From NCBI RefSeq assembly GCF_035594125.1, contig NC_087156.1:15816497-15880496 (forward strand): DNA of 64,000 nt, given 5' to 3'. The translations under genes were made by a program, and so were the position numbers. The notes beneath the pieces are model-generated. The model ran no database searches, had not been told where the DNA came from, and saw nothing but the letters and a program-made list of their open reading frames with translations. This stretch comes from Scylla paramamosain (taxonomy: Eukaryota > Arthropoda > Malacostraca > Decapoda > Portunidae). Shown here piece after piece: positions 15,544-29,476 of the stretch (position 1 is the first letter of the stretch; every line of letters starts with the position of its first letter).

Positions 15544-15638
15544 CTCAAGGTAAATGCTGGAAGTATCCCTGTTGGCGGGAAGCGCTTATAGTCTCCAGGA
15601 ATGTGAGGGCCGCCGCCGCTGCCACCTCCAAGCCTTTG
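15544..15638 (-). CDS. Candidate short internal exon, Gly-rich then GDYKRFPPTG
   Basis: Minus strand. Follows an acceptor GCTGACAG and ends TTGAG before donor GTAGGT. The 95 nt start in phase 0 and leave two bases. Of the three frames, one meets TAA and another meets TGA immediately before the donor; the chosen frame stays open and reads QRLGGGSGGGPHIPGDYKRF followed by PPTGILPAFTLR, which looks like real protein. It lies 2.5 kb upstream of the 12526-13060 exon on the same strand, but the phases do not join directly (two bases left here, whereas that exon needs one base from its predecessor), so another exon would lie between them if they are one gene. The acceptor lacks a long pyrimidine tract, which is the main weakness. 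Confidence 0.42.
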
Positions 15639-16990
15639 CTGTCAGCGACGGTCTTGGGCATCCAGTAATTATGTGTCCCACGGCTTAGCTATTTTGTTCA
15701 GCACGCGCCCCTTGTCGCTGGATAATGATCCCGCGCGGCATATAGTTTGAGCAGTTAATGGCTCAGCTGCTGATATAGTTGTGTGTGGCTTTACGAAGCA
15801 CAGCACACTACTATGTAATTATTTAGTGACCATATGGTATGTCAGGAAGTTACTAAGATGGTGTTTTTGAACGATAATTTGTCATACACGGTGTCTCCAT
15901 ATCACAATTAGGTCATTCAGGATGTAGGGAATGTAGGAACTGGTGACCCTTGGCTCAGTTCTTGCGACATGAGTCCCGCTATGGATGCCACAGCGGCCGC
16001 CTCGGGCATACCTTCCAGGTACCGCCGGGTGGGCAAAGGGGCACGTCGGTCAACCCTCCCCTCCTCCCATCCGCCAGGCCTCATCCTCTCGCTCTCCCCT
16101 GCCGTAGTTGTGCCCGCGGCCACCACAAGAGGCGAAGGGTCACCCAGGCCTCACCAGCGACGTGTGGCGGAGGGGCGGCACACGCGTCCTCGCTCTCAGC
16201 CCCCTCCATGCATCTGCCGCGGATACGGAATCCCACCACCACTGCTTTACAAGTGCTGAGAGATTAGTGGCTACATGTAATTTTCTCCATAGCAATGAGT
16301 GAACTCTTTTATGTATGAGGAAATATCGACGGACACTCAACAATACTTTTGGACTCTAGTTAATAAGAGACTGGTGAAGGGAGAATACCAGCACGTTTTT
16401 TTCATCGTCTGTCTTTGTCCTCGCGTGACGCATCTACGACAATTCTATGGAGAAGCGAAAAATATCTTTCATTTCACTGGGCATTCGTTGTTGTTTATCT
16501 TCGCCGTCTCACATAACTTCTATGCTCTTTCCTCATATCCTCTTTATCACCCACCGGTCTCTGTTATCACCACCATCATCTTTCACTCCGCCTCACCACC
16601 ACTACCTTCGTGTCCCACCCATCCAACACCACCCTTGTCTTTGCCCCACCCTGTCCCATCATCCTTATCTGCCCACCCACCTACCCCAGCTACCACCGCC
16701 CGCACAGCCACCACCTCCCATTCTTCACCCTTTGTAAATTCTCTCTCCCCCACGCTATTTTCTCTCTTTCCCTCCCTTTATTGGTTGTTTAGGCGGCTTT
16801 TTGTCAATAAAATAATTACAGTCCCTTTTTTCTTAACACCGCAGGACCAAAGGGATGTGAAGGTGCCTCCTCCTCTTCCTTCCTCACATCCCCTAAGCAC
16901 CACCAACATCACCAATTCTGTTACCTTAGTTATTTTATCGTCCTGTATTCTCGTAATTATGCCATTCAGATAATTCTTATTTCTTGATAA
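15639..16990. other. Probable intron; GC-rich block at 15960-16250
   Basis: The GC-rich block is open for 60-100 codons on both strands. On the minus strand it includes coding-like codons and possible splice sites (CTG|GTGAGG near 16165), but frames switch and no single model holds. A pyrimidine-rich tract with CCACC and CATCC words fills 16500-16760. A (CA)n array lies at 16991-17019. Confidence 0.4.
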
Positions 16991-17019
16991 CCACACACAC
17001 ACACACACACGCACACACA

Positions 17020-19667
17020 CGAATCCTTTCTACTCTCAAGATCTACTATCATTGTTTTTTTATTTAGGTGTATGTTTCTTTCTGTCTGTTTGTCTGTCTT
17101 ATCGATCTTCCTCACCAAACTTCTTCAACTATGCATCTTAAATTCTTCCATCATTTTCTTTATTACGTAGTACTACATTAATATATCGAAGGGCACAAGT
17201 GACTTCCCTCCCACCTGTTCACACTGACCAGCTCACCACGCCTTCAAGTCTCCGGGAGGGAAAACCACCATCCCAGTCGACCCACAATCTAATAAACCCA
17301 ACGTATTTTCCCTTTCCTGAAGATTAGATATGGAGGTTAAGCGAACAAGAGAGGATTAGATTCTCCTCGCACCAGGCACGCGATCGCCTTTTGTTTTGGA
17401 ATGTGGAGAGGGCGAGGCCACCCTAACCCTCCACCCCACCTCAAGCCATTCCACTCCATTCTGCCCACCGCGCGCCCCCATTTCCTTCTCCGCCTCCTCC
17501 TTCACACCACCGACGCGCCTGTCACTCCCTCCAGCCCCTATGATATTATCGGTGAAGGGGAAAATAAATGGTGTTTTTTCACAGGTTTTCTGTAGCCTGT
17601 GCCGAGGAGTGATGAGGAGCGCCCCTTCGTCCACTCCTGGGCTACCAACAAGGAGAGAGCTTGTGTCATTTTCGTCAAAACGGAAGAAACGTGCTATTTT
17701 TTTAGTTTCTTTGCTTCCCCAACAACCTTTAGTGATTATTACTTACTTTAGTTACATGATTTATATAAGAAAAAATATAGTTTATGGGTGAGTTTAAGTG
17801 TGAAACGTGTACTCCAAAACCCTGTAATTTTTAAATGGAGCATCGTACAATTACTCAATTTTTCCTTTCATACAGTCCTTTATTAACGCGTGAGGCTGTT
17901 ACGTCCCATCACTTCCCTTCGTGGCCTTCCCCGCACTAGTGGCCTCAATTCCCACGACAGATAACGCCTTCAAATGGCTCTTCCCTAAAATTATCAACAC
18001 GGTTCACGGAGGGCGGGACCCGCGGCCTCTAAAATTTGATGATACCTTCACCGATCCTTAACAGGTCACGCCACGCCAGGGCGCCGCGGACGGGCGTGTA
18101 ATGCCGGGCGGGAACCATTGTTTCCGTGGCGTTGAAAGAGGAGGAGGGGGAGGAAGAGGAGGAGGAGGAGGAAAGGATGGGGGAAGAGGGAGAGGAGGGC
18201 TAGAAGGATGGGAGAAGGGAAGGAAAGATTGGACGTGCAGTGGATCACGCTTAAAAGTGCTTCTTTCTCCTCTTGGTGCGAAACAAGAGTGTGTGCAGGT
18301 CTTCATGTGATAGATAGATGTGTCAGAATGTGTGTGTGTGTTGGTGAGGTATAGCTTTTATTTTATTTTGCACAAAGGCGACATTGATTTGTTCAGACGT
18401 CGACTCGAGGCGTCAAGATTTTCTAAAAATTATCTTGAGTTATATCATGCGTGACTCATTAAAAGGAGAAAAAGTTGCAGGAATCCCTTTGCTCCTCGAT
18501 AAAACTATCATCTTCTAACAAGCTTCTCTTTTTTATTAATTTTTATTGACTTATTAAGTATCTTAATTTTCGTCCTGCTAATATGCTTCCTTTTAAGGCA
18601 AGCTTTCAGGTAAATAGGGCTTATTACCTTCAGGATTTATAGGTCATGAGGATTCGAAATAATGTTTCTGAAAGTAATGTTGAAACTAGACTCAGAATCC
18701 CATCAAATCTAGAGCAATTGTTTGAAACTATCTAACTTCTTCTGGAGTGATGCTTTCTTCCAGTGATTTTTATTCGCCACTTGTTCTAGTCATAATTGTC
18801 TTACCATCTACGTAGTGCTGGCGCCGAACCTCAAGCAAGGAGACCCAGAGAGCGTCATATATGTAGGTACTAATGTTAGGCGAGCAAATAAACCTCTGAG
18901 TTAGGCGCATTATCACTTAACAGAGCAGGAACACAAAACTGGCCCTTGAGAACGTGGTTATTAAGGCAAAACTGTGCTGAGTCAGGTGTGTACTAGGCGA
19001 TACAGATCAGGTGAGTTTTATAATAGTTTGTGCCTGCCTTGCTCTCGCTTATTATAGATATCAGCTTACCTATTTATAGACTGTGGTAAAGGTGTAAATT
19101 TGGTTCCCAGTGAAGCTCCTGCATGCATCACTTTGACTCAAACCTTTGCCCTTGGAAGAACTGGAGGAAAATTTTGCTTCTTAATCATTAGATACTTTCA
19201 TTGTACTATTATTACTTATCAGTAGCTCTGTTTTTCTAAGCCTCATGGTCTGAAAAAAAGTCTGGGAAACGAGCATAACCTTTCATCCTTGACTTCAACG
19301 TATTACAGATAGAACGCTTCATTATTAGTTAGAACTGCGCCCCAGTAGATCGGGAGATTAAGACTGCTATACATAAGAAAACTATAACTGATGAATACTT
19401 GTCCATGAAAAAAAAAAAAAAAAAGAGGGCAGAAAAAGTAGGGTTGCAAGGTTATAGACTGCAGGACATAGATGGCTTGGGGCGGGTTAAATTTTGAGCA
19501 GAATCTTCGCATCCTGTTCTCAGAGGGGGGAAAAAAAGGCTGAAGGGTGACTCTTCGATTGTAAATATTCGCCCTTCTGGACTATCTGTGTCTTGCATGT
19601 GTTATTATGCAGCGCAGGCAGGTGTTGAGACGGCCGTTGCTGCTATTTAGTGTTGGAGAGGATTGAC
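17020..19667. other. Non-coding DNA, nothing recognised
   Basis: Mixed AT-rich sequence with a GGA-rich tract at 18137-18205 and an A run at 19408-19423. No splice-supported open frame was found. Confidence 0.55.
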
Positions 19668-19672
19668 TGTTG

Positions 19673-19745
<73 letters not shown>

Positions 19746-19774
19746 CATTAATGAAACTGCTAGTGCTGCTGTTG

Positions 19775-19820
<46 letters not shown>

Positions 19821-19826
19821 CACCAC
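19668..19826. repeat. Compound (TTA)n, (CTA)n, (CCA)n
   Basis: TTA array 19668-19747, a 27-base spacer, CTA array from 19775, then a short CCA array to about 19826. Unit changes are single-base steps. Confidence 0.95.
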
Positions 19827-20153
19827 TACAACTACACTCACTTACATAATCTCGTCACTATAACCAATACCCACCTCCTCCTCCTCATATCTACAACTAA
19901 CAGCAATAACAGTGACAATAATATGCGTAAAGAGCACAAATGCAGTACCTTTCTATGCAACACCTGTACACACACGCATGGCAAGTGGGACTGAGCTCAG
20001 GACTACTCTGCTTGATACTCAATACCCTTTTATCCTCTATAAAGCCGAATAGAATAAGACCAATCTACAAGGGAGTTCTCAGCTAAGGCTCTCAGGGCGC
20101 GTCAAGGTGATAAAGAGGCTCCGCACTAAGACTCCGAGTGAAGCAGGATGATG

Positions 20154-20155
<2 letters not shown>

Positions 20156-20228
<73 letters not shown>
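20156..20228. repeat. (GA)n microsatellite
   Basis: About 36 GA units. Followed at 20395-20430 by GTA/GGT words and at 20546-20582 by CCA then CAA arrays. Confidence 0.95.
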
Positions 20229-20230
<2 letters not shown>

Positions 20231-20546
20231 CGTCCAATCATGCTACAATAAAGTGGTCTCGCGGTTTATGTCGCCCAGCCGTTGGTCAGCCCAGGATGCA
20301 TCAGATTGGTCGGCATTTAACTTAGGCATGTGGTGTTGTGCTGATGTGAAAGAGGTGATTTTCTCTTTACGATTCCCATAGTCGTTGGCAGTGGTAGTAG
20401 TAGCAGCGGTGGTGGTGGTTGTGGTGATGTTGTTGTTCATGGTGAAAACAATATTATAAAGTATGATAAAAGTGATGATGAAAATAAGATAATACAGGAA
20501 TGAAAGGAACAATATTCATGGTAAAATTATATCAACTAGCTCTTCT

Positions 20547-20578
<32 letters not shown>

Positions 20579-21049
20579 CAAAAGACAAAAAAAAACATCA
20601 ACAAGAACAACAACAACACTCCAACCAACACACTTGCACCACTACAGCACAGGATATTAATCAGCAGTTCCCATGGGTCCGTGGCACTGGTATTCCTTTG
20701 AAGTGTCCAGCCGTGGGGGGGGGGGGGCGGGGCAATGAGGGCTGGGGAGGGCAAGGGATAAAGGGGAACTCAATCCGTTGTGGAGGCTCCCTATTAAGAC
20801 GGGAATCTCCGACAGTAAGCCAAATTGAGGCGTTAAGAGTGTAAGAGTCCACTCTCAGTGAGCAGCGAGAGTTGTAAGGAAGGGAGGAAGAAGGGGCATG
20901 GAAAGGTGTCATGGGGTAGGGGCACACAGACTTACTCCATTCATAGAAGCTTTACAGGTTGATATAAGTGATAAATTAAATCTCTTCTATAAGGAATGAT
21001 AATTTTTTTTGCATGTGCACCTCGCGGACAGCTACTAAGTAAATTTAAA

Positions 21050-21560
21050 AAGTTTACATAATGAGGGCCTCTTGCCACCCGCCCCAAAGCCTAAAGCCTC
21101 CCATTCACACATCACGCCGCAAGGGAGGAGCCGTCGGGCATCCGTCACACACTAAATTGATTCAGGGTTTATAGGTTCATACCAGGACGCTGGGTGGAGA
21201 CTTATCATTACCGTGGTGGAGGTGGGAGGAGGGAGTCAAAGATTCTCACACGCTCGGGAAAATATTATGTAACCGGATCAAAGTTCACGTTCCCCTCGCG
21301 TTAACTCTGAGGCAATAAGATGAATCGTAAACGCCGCTCGCCATTAGCATAAGAATCGTTGTCACCTGCACCCCGGCTCTCACTGGAGCGTTTTTACACC
21401 ATATCGCGAGAACGGAAGCCCTGACAGGACCCTTGATCGAAATATATATGGCAGGAGCTGGAGTGCAAGGGACCTTAACTTCACACTTGATAATAGACGA
21501 CCAAGTTAGTGTTTGGGAGGTAAAACCCATTACTTTTGCACCCAGTAGACCCCGGCGTGC
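21050..21560. promoter_or_regulatory. Candidate conserved non-coding element
   Basis: About 500 bases free of simple repeats, with words such as CTAAATTGATTC, GCCATTAGCATAAG, AATATTATGTAACC and TTATCATTACC. A minus-strand open frame of about 106 codons (21285-21605) overlaps but has no splice support. Function is inferred from composition only. Confidence 0.25.
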
Positions 21561-22064
21561 ACGGGGCGTGAGGGTGCATCCCGTGCAAGGGAGGAAGGCG
21601 GGCACAAAACATTTGGTGCACTGTCATGTTCAGCTCCTTCCTTGTCTCTGAATTGGACTCTTCTTTCTAAAGATTTCTATTTTTTTATTCATTCAGTTTA
21701 AGTCGATAACTACAGTTGTAAATAAGTGTAAAATGCTGTTTGTTGTTCCTCTGAAATGACACAGCATTCATTGTACCCCCGGTACTCGGCAACACACACA
21801 CCCACGCTTTCATTAGGGGCCAAGTGAAGAGATAATGTCGCAAAGAATGACCAGGTGCTCAGACACCCGCAAGCAGCCTCACTCCAGGTCCACATTTGCT
21901 GGGCACATGGCCGGCGTGTCATTGGAGGCCTGGAGGCTGATCAGGGCATTGAGTCATTGCATGTTAAGACTTTCCTGTCTGTCATTTAGGTTGGAAAAAC
22001 AAGTTATAAATCAGTTGGTTATGTTGAGGAGTAGTGGCGCCCTAGGCCTCCGTGCTTCGCTCCC

Positions 22065-22168
22065 AGCCGCTGCTGCCGCTGCGGCCGCAGCCTCGGGAGG
22101 CACTCCTTATTTAGCTCCTCCCCTTGCTCCTCATCCCCAACCGACTCAACCGATCAATTCAGATTAAT
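22065..22168 (+). CDS. Weak candidate terminal exon with codon-diverse polyalanine
   Basis: After a possible acceptor CCGTGCTTCGCTCCCAG the frame reads nine alanines written with GCT, GCC, GCG and GCA, then SGGTPYLAPPLAPHPQPTQP and a stop at 22165-22167. Mixed alanine codons argue against simple slippage and recall regulator proteins. No upstream exon was found, so this could equally be chance in a GC-rich patch. Confidence 0.2.
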
Positions 22169-22412
22169 TCAGCAGCCTTCTCACCACCTGAATAATAGAT
22201 GTGTGGAGAAACCGATTTACACAGGTACTTTTTTTCCCTTTTCATATCGTTATATCGTTCCCTGGGAGATGAGGCTTGCCTTGCTCGCCCACCGCTTGTT
22301 AAGGAGTCCTGATGGCCTAGGTAAAGTAGCTGGAACGCGCGCCACCGCCAGTCGTCAGAATCAGCTGTGTTAAAGGGACCATCCACATCTGCAGCAAAAC
22401 GTTGATAATGCA
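22162..22412 (-). CDS. Weak candidate exon on minus strand
   Basis: A good acceptor (CAACGTTTTGCTGCAG) on the minus strand is followed by an open frame of about 80 codons containing [20 protein letters not shown] and [15 protein letters not shown], ending in TAA. It enters needing one base from the previous exon, as the 12526-13060 exon does. No donor of quality is seen before the stop, so it would be a last exon. No family is recognised. Confidence 0.25.
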
Positions 22413-22660
22413 ACACAACATATTAGAAGGCCATCACGATGATCACCTCTCTGTCCACCTCGGTGGTCCCCGCGCAGCGCGACCCGACCCGCGGCAGAGA
22501 TGGAAAGGAAGCATTCCGGGGCGGGGCAGCGTCTGGGCCCCGGCGGCTCAAACGTGCGTGTTCACAGTTACTACATTTACATCTGAAGCGACCTCACCTC
22601 CATCACGGGTCTTGCCTCATTTGCACCGCTTCTGCAGTTGTTGTGGCATTCCGGCACTCG

Positions 22661-22788
<128 letters not shown>

Positions 22789-22810
22789 ATATCATATTAT
22801 ATTATATTAT

Positions 22811-23334
22811 GCCTCCTTATTTAGAGATGTTCGCATTTTCTACTTATTCATGAACGACATATTGTGTACGTGTAGTGAGATGTAATTCTGCTCCGGAGTG
22901 AGGTGGTTGCAGGCACCCTCGACCAGCGTGACGAGTGCTGGGTGCGCCATCTGGCCTCGGCCCCGGGGAGGGAGAGTCCGTCGTTCTGAAGACCCAATAG
23001 ATAATTGTGATGGCTCAGTTTAGTAGGTAAAGGAGGGCCATGGAGTCAACAAAGGTCGTTTGGGGGCAGCGAGACATGCCGGGCAGGAGGTGGGTAGGGT
23101 AGGGCGTGCTGAGGGCAAGCAGTAGCTGACGGAGCCAAGCATCCCTAGGTGGCGCGTCAAGTATGTAGCTTCGATACCGTAGAGTGTTATGCGGCGAGTG
23201 TTTATATTTCATCCTGACCCATTAAAGACATGCTAATGTGTCTTTCTATCCCCATTAGGGCAGATGAGTGTAAACTGTCAGGTAATATGAAGCAGTTGGC
23301 GAATTTTACTGCGAAATAAATTTTCATACATACA

Positions 23335-23423
<89 letters not shown>

Positions 23424-24648
23424 ATTATTCCATAATGAAAACGTGAAAAGCTCTTTAGTAATCGTTCATGTATCCTGAAAGCTTGTGAAAATGTTATTTC
23501 TATTGATATCCCTCCAAAATACTCTTAGAAATTGGTCTGACCCAACAGGAGACACGAGAGATAAGCTGAAATTCAACAGCTGCAAGAGAAACGAAGAACG
23601 AAATATATACTTTTTTTTTTTTCAGACGGTGACACCTGGCACGGCACTTGGGGAGCAAGAACACATCGCGGGCAGTGGTGACTTCAATGCCTGAGTGAGT
23701 ACCTATCAGTAGCATAGTGGACATTGCCTGAATAGCATCAGTGGGCATATTATTTTCTGTCAGTTTTTTTTTTTTTTTTTGAGATTAAAATTACTTTGAT
23801 AAATGGACGACAGAGGACTCAGGAAGACAAGTTATGGAGCCCTGTGGAATGACATGTGACGAATGTGAAAGATTAACGAGGAAGAACTGATTTACAGATG
23901 TCTATGTGAATATGTATGATACCTTAAGTCGTTTCATCTCATGACTTTTTATGTTAGTTTCATGTAATTAGTAACAAAACTGGAAATTCTGAAACGCCAT
24001 AATTATTAATATGTGTGTGTGTGTGTGTGTATTTGCACATACACACATTCACACGAACAACTTACGCATATATAATTTTTACTCAGCAAGCTCAAAGAAA
24101 ACTAATTAAATGTCGAACAGATGGAAGAAAAAATATCCCTGAAAACCACGTTCAGAGATCACCAGAAGAGACGTGTGGTCGCCTCCTGTGTTCGCTCTGT
24201 GTTCTGACTCGCCCACACTGCGCCCTCACGCCCACGTCCATACCCACGCTGCTGTTGCCGCTGCCGCTCGCCAAATATACCTAATCTAGCATCAGGGTTC
24301 TTCAGGGGTCAGGGCAGATAGTTTTGGGGCTTGAGTTTCCCTCCTCGCCAACCATCACGGCAGACTGAGTGGCCAGCCCTTCTCGCCTCGCCTCGCTAAA
24401 TGTGTAGGTACTTGGTATTCGCTCCGGTTGGTGATTCGTCTCTTATTTTTTCCACTCCTTTTTCCCTCCCTGTAGTTTGGCTCAGAAACAAGCGAGATAA
24501 CGTGATTTGATTGACAGCATTTACATTTTGGTATTCATTGGGGGCCTCCGTGTGGGCAGCAGTAATTTCCCTGTATTAGCATTGGTAGGGCACGACTACC
24601 ATTCACTGACGACTGCATGACAGTACTCGGCTGATTCGGGTGATTGGT
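22811..24648. other. Non-coding DNA with (GA)n at 23337-23421
   Basis: GA array of about 42 units and a short GT array at 24012-24031. T or A runs occur near 23611 and 23765. No supported exon. Confidence 0.6.
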
Positions 24649-27055
<2,407 letters not shown>

Positions 27056-27152
27056 TGACCCCGCTCTCCCACTGGACAGGTCAGTTAGGGTCAGATAGGG
27101 TCACTGCGCGCTGACCACCACTTGACCAGCGGAGAACAACATGCAGAGGTCA
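27056..27152. promoter_or_regulatory. Cluster of nuclear-receptor half-sites, including two DR4 arrangements
   Basis: Seven AGGTCA-type half-sites fall in 97 bases. AGGTCA at 27078, GGGTCA at 27088 and GGGTCA at 27098 are direct repeats with four-base spacers (GTTA, GATA). Inverted TGACC half-sites occur at 27056, 27112 and 27123, and another AGGTCA at 27147. Direct repeats with four-base spacing are a known binding form for receptor heterodimers, including ecdysone-receptor types. Function here is an inference; no promoter activity is shown. Confidence 0.4.
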
Positions 27153-27451
27153 CTGGACGCTTCAGAACACACTGTTCTCAGCAGAGCGCGTCTGCAGAGC
27201 ACAGCTTTAATCACTGTTTCCTGTCAACATAACTTTAGAATCCACGTCAAGGAAACACTGCGTTTGCACATTATTCAAACTCTTCATGGAAATCACAACA
27301 ATATTCGTGAGATCAGAGTATAAGACACTGAAAATTGGCTCCCCCGGCGGCGGGCTCCGGAGAGCGTTCACTTCACTGCGTAAGTCAGAGGATCCCGAGC
27401 TCGGTGACGGGGTGCCGGCGGGGCGAGGAGCAGGGAGGCGTTGTGCACGGT

Positions 27452-27488
27452 ATGGCGTCTGCCGCACGACTGTCGACTCCCGCTACAG
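27452..27488 (+). CDS. Weak candidate first coding exon
   Basis: ATG at 27452 in a favourable context (G at -3 and +4) reads MASAARLSTPAT and then a strong donor CAG|GTGAGC at 27489. The preceding 150 bases are CpG-rich, as expected for a promoter or 5' UTR. The half-site cluster lies about 300 bases upstream. No downstream exon on this strand was identified, so the call rests on the start and donor alone. Confidence 0.3.
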
Positions 27489-28098
27489 GTGAGCGAGCGC
27501 AGGTACACTGGACGGCGGGAGGGAGGGGTCAAGGGGGGAAGGGGAGGAGCTGTGTGTTCGTCCGTGCGTGTTTAAGTTCGCCACGTTAGCGATGGTTGGT
27601 GGGAGCAAGAGGCCAGAGGCAGTGTGGCTGGCGCGGGAGGAGGGTGTGTGTATGTGTGTGGGGAAGTGCTGTCCCTCCGCTTCTCCCGATGCTCCCACTC
27701 ACTCGGCCTCCTCCTGCTTCTCCGCCATTAAACATTACGCTTCTCTTCCAACAAGCACTGAATGATTTGATATTTTAGGAGGTATATTACTATATCCTTA
27801 CACCTTACTGATTTTTTTCTTTTTGTCGCAGTTTATACCTGTTTTGTTTATCATTGTTTTCCCATTGAACTTAGAAGATGCATCTGCGGTCATCATCCCT
27901 GTATTTTTATTGAATGAATTGATTTTTTCATACTTTCTCTTTGCCTCTGTTTTTTTTTTTCCCATTAAAATTCGATACTTCAGCGCTGGACTTAAATATT
28001 CTATTCTTTCCTAAATTCACCTTAAATGCTCTTTTAATGTTTTTTTTTTTTTTTTTACATAAAAATTCTTAGATTTTTTATTTTTTATTTTTTTTTAC

Positions 28099-28496
28099 CT
28101 GTTGAGTCTCTTCTCTACCATCCACTGAGTCTTGCCGCCGAACAGTCTATTGATATAGTTACATGTGTCCTTGAGAGCTTGCAGTCATTTGAACTTTTTA
28201 GTCGAGACACCGTCCTCGTCGCCAGCGTCCCCACCATTGGGTTGTGATGGTGGTGAGAGGCTGCTCAGCGCGTCAAGTGTGCGTGGGGGCCCGAGGGTGG
28301 AGGCACGGAGGGGGGGCCGTTTGGGACGGGAGGGGAGAAGTCCCGGGGAATGGGGAGGGGTGACCTCCTCACCCTCTCCCCCGTCACCGCCGCTGCCGCT
28401 ACTGAAGAGAGACCCTGACCGCTGCTGCCTCTGGGGGATATGGGAGGGGGTGAGGGGGCCAGACACCGTCACACACGTCACCTTGGGCGCTTTCCT
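28099..28496 (-). CDS. Candidate exon, Ser/Pro/Gly-rich, frame continues past one TGA
   Basis: Minus strand. A pyrimidine-rich acceptor (CTCTCACCCGGCTAG) is followed by RKAPKVTCVTVSGPLTPSHI and about 80 further Ser/Pro/Gly/Asp-rich residues with strong third-position GC bias, ending STKKFK at TGA (28185-28187). The same frame then runs another 28 codons (LQALKDTCNYINRLFGG, KTQWMVEKRLN) to a donor CAG|GTAAAA at 28098. Either TGA is the true end and the extension is chance, or the codon is read through or altered, or the part after TGA is a separate exon with a weak acceptor. No family is recognised. A fragment of the same minus-strand gene as the 12.5 and 15.5 kb exons is possible, but the phases do not prove it. 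Confidence 0.45.
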
Positions 28497-28499
28497 CTA

Positions 28500-29275
28500 G
28501 CCGGGTGAGAGGGAGGAAGGTGGTGAAGGTGGAGGGGAGAGGGAAGGAGGGGATGGGGTGAGATTCGGACGTGGGAGGTGAGCAGAAAGCGCGATGTTGC
28601 GTCCCTGTGCTGGACGATGTGTGGCTGTCGTCGCCTGATACTGAGGGTTGAGAGACCCTGAGGTTTCTCTTAAAAGGAAGTCGCTGCTGTGCTCTCAACA
28701 GAATGCAGTACGCGCGCCGCCTCGGGACGTGTTGCTGCTATACACACATTAGTGCTCGGTCTCTCTCCTCCACTAACACACTGCAATATAAATGGTTAAT
28801 AAAAACACGAGGCAAAAAAATTAACACGCATAATCCTAACAATGGTATTAGGATTAAAAAGAATCATTACTTTACGTGTTTATTACTTACAGAGATGAAT
28901 GTTGCATCCGTGTGCCTCAGGATGGTGAGTGAGCGTGCTGCCACAGGCTGAGGAAAGAGTAAATAAATACTGCGTTAGGTAATACGTAGCTGCAGTTAAC
29001 AGTTTTCTTCTTATCTTGAATACTTAAAAGACATGAAAAACACCAGAACATGAAATATTAATACAGGATATTCGGTAATCATAACAATTGGCTGAGGAAC
29101 TGATTGTTTTGGGTAATGTAACTTCTGAAAAACGACGAAAAAAAAAAAAAATGCTCGCCTGCAGCGGCGCCCGAGTCAGGCTACGGGTGAGTCCTCGTAA
29201 ATCAAGGGTGCGGTAATTTTTACTTCTCTTGTACACCTTGCTTACTGACTCACCTGGGTAAACAAGTCCATTAAG
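28500..29275. other. Non-coding DNA, nothing recognised
   Basis: Purine-rich at 28505-28580, then AT-rich with an A run near 29138. No exon supported. Confidence 0.6.

Positions 29276-29472
<197 letters not shown>

Positions 29473-29476
<4 letters not shown>

Noticed and set aside
15917..16343. Minus-strand frames in the GC-rich block at 16.0-16.3 kb
   Set aside because: Some codons look protein-like, but the frame switches and no consistent acceptor-donor pair could be set.
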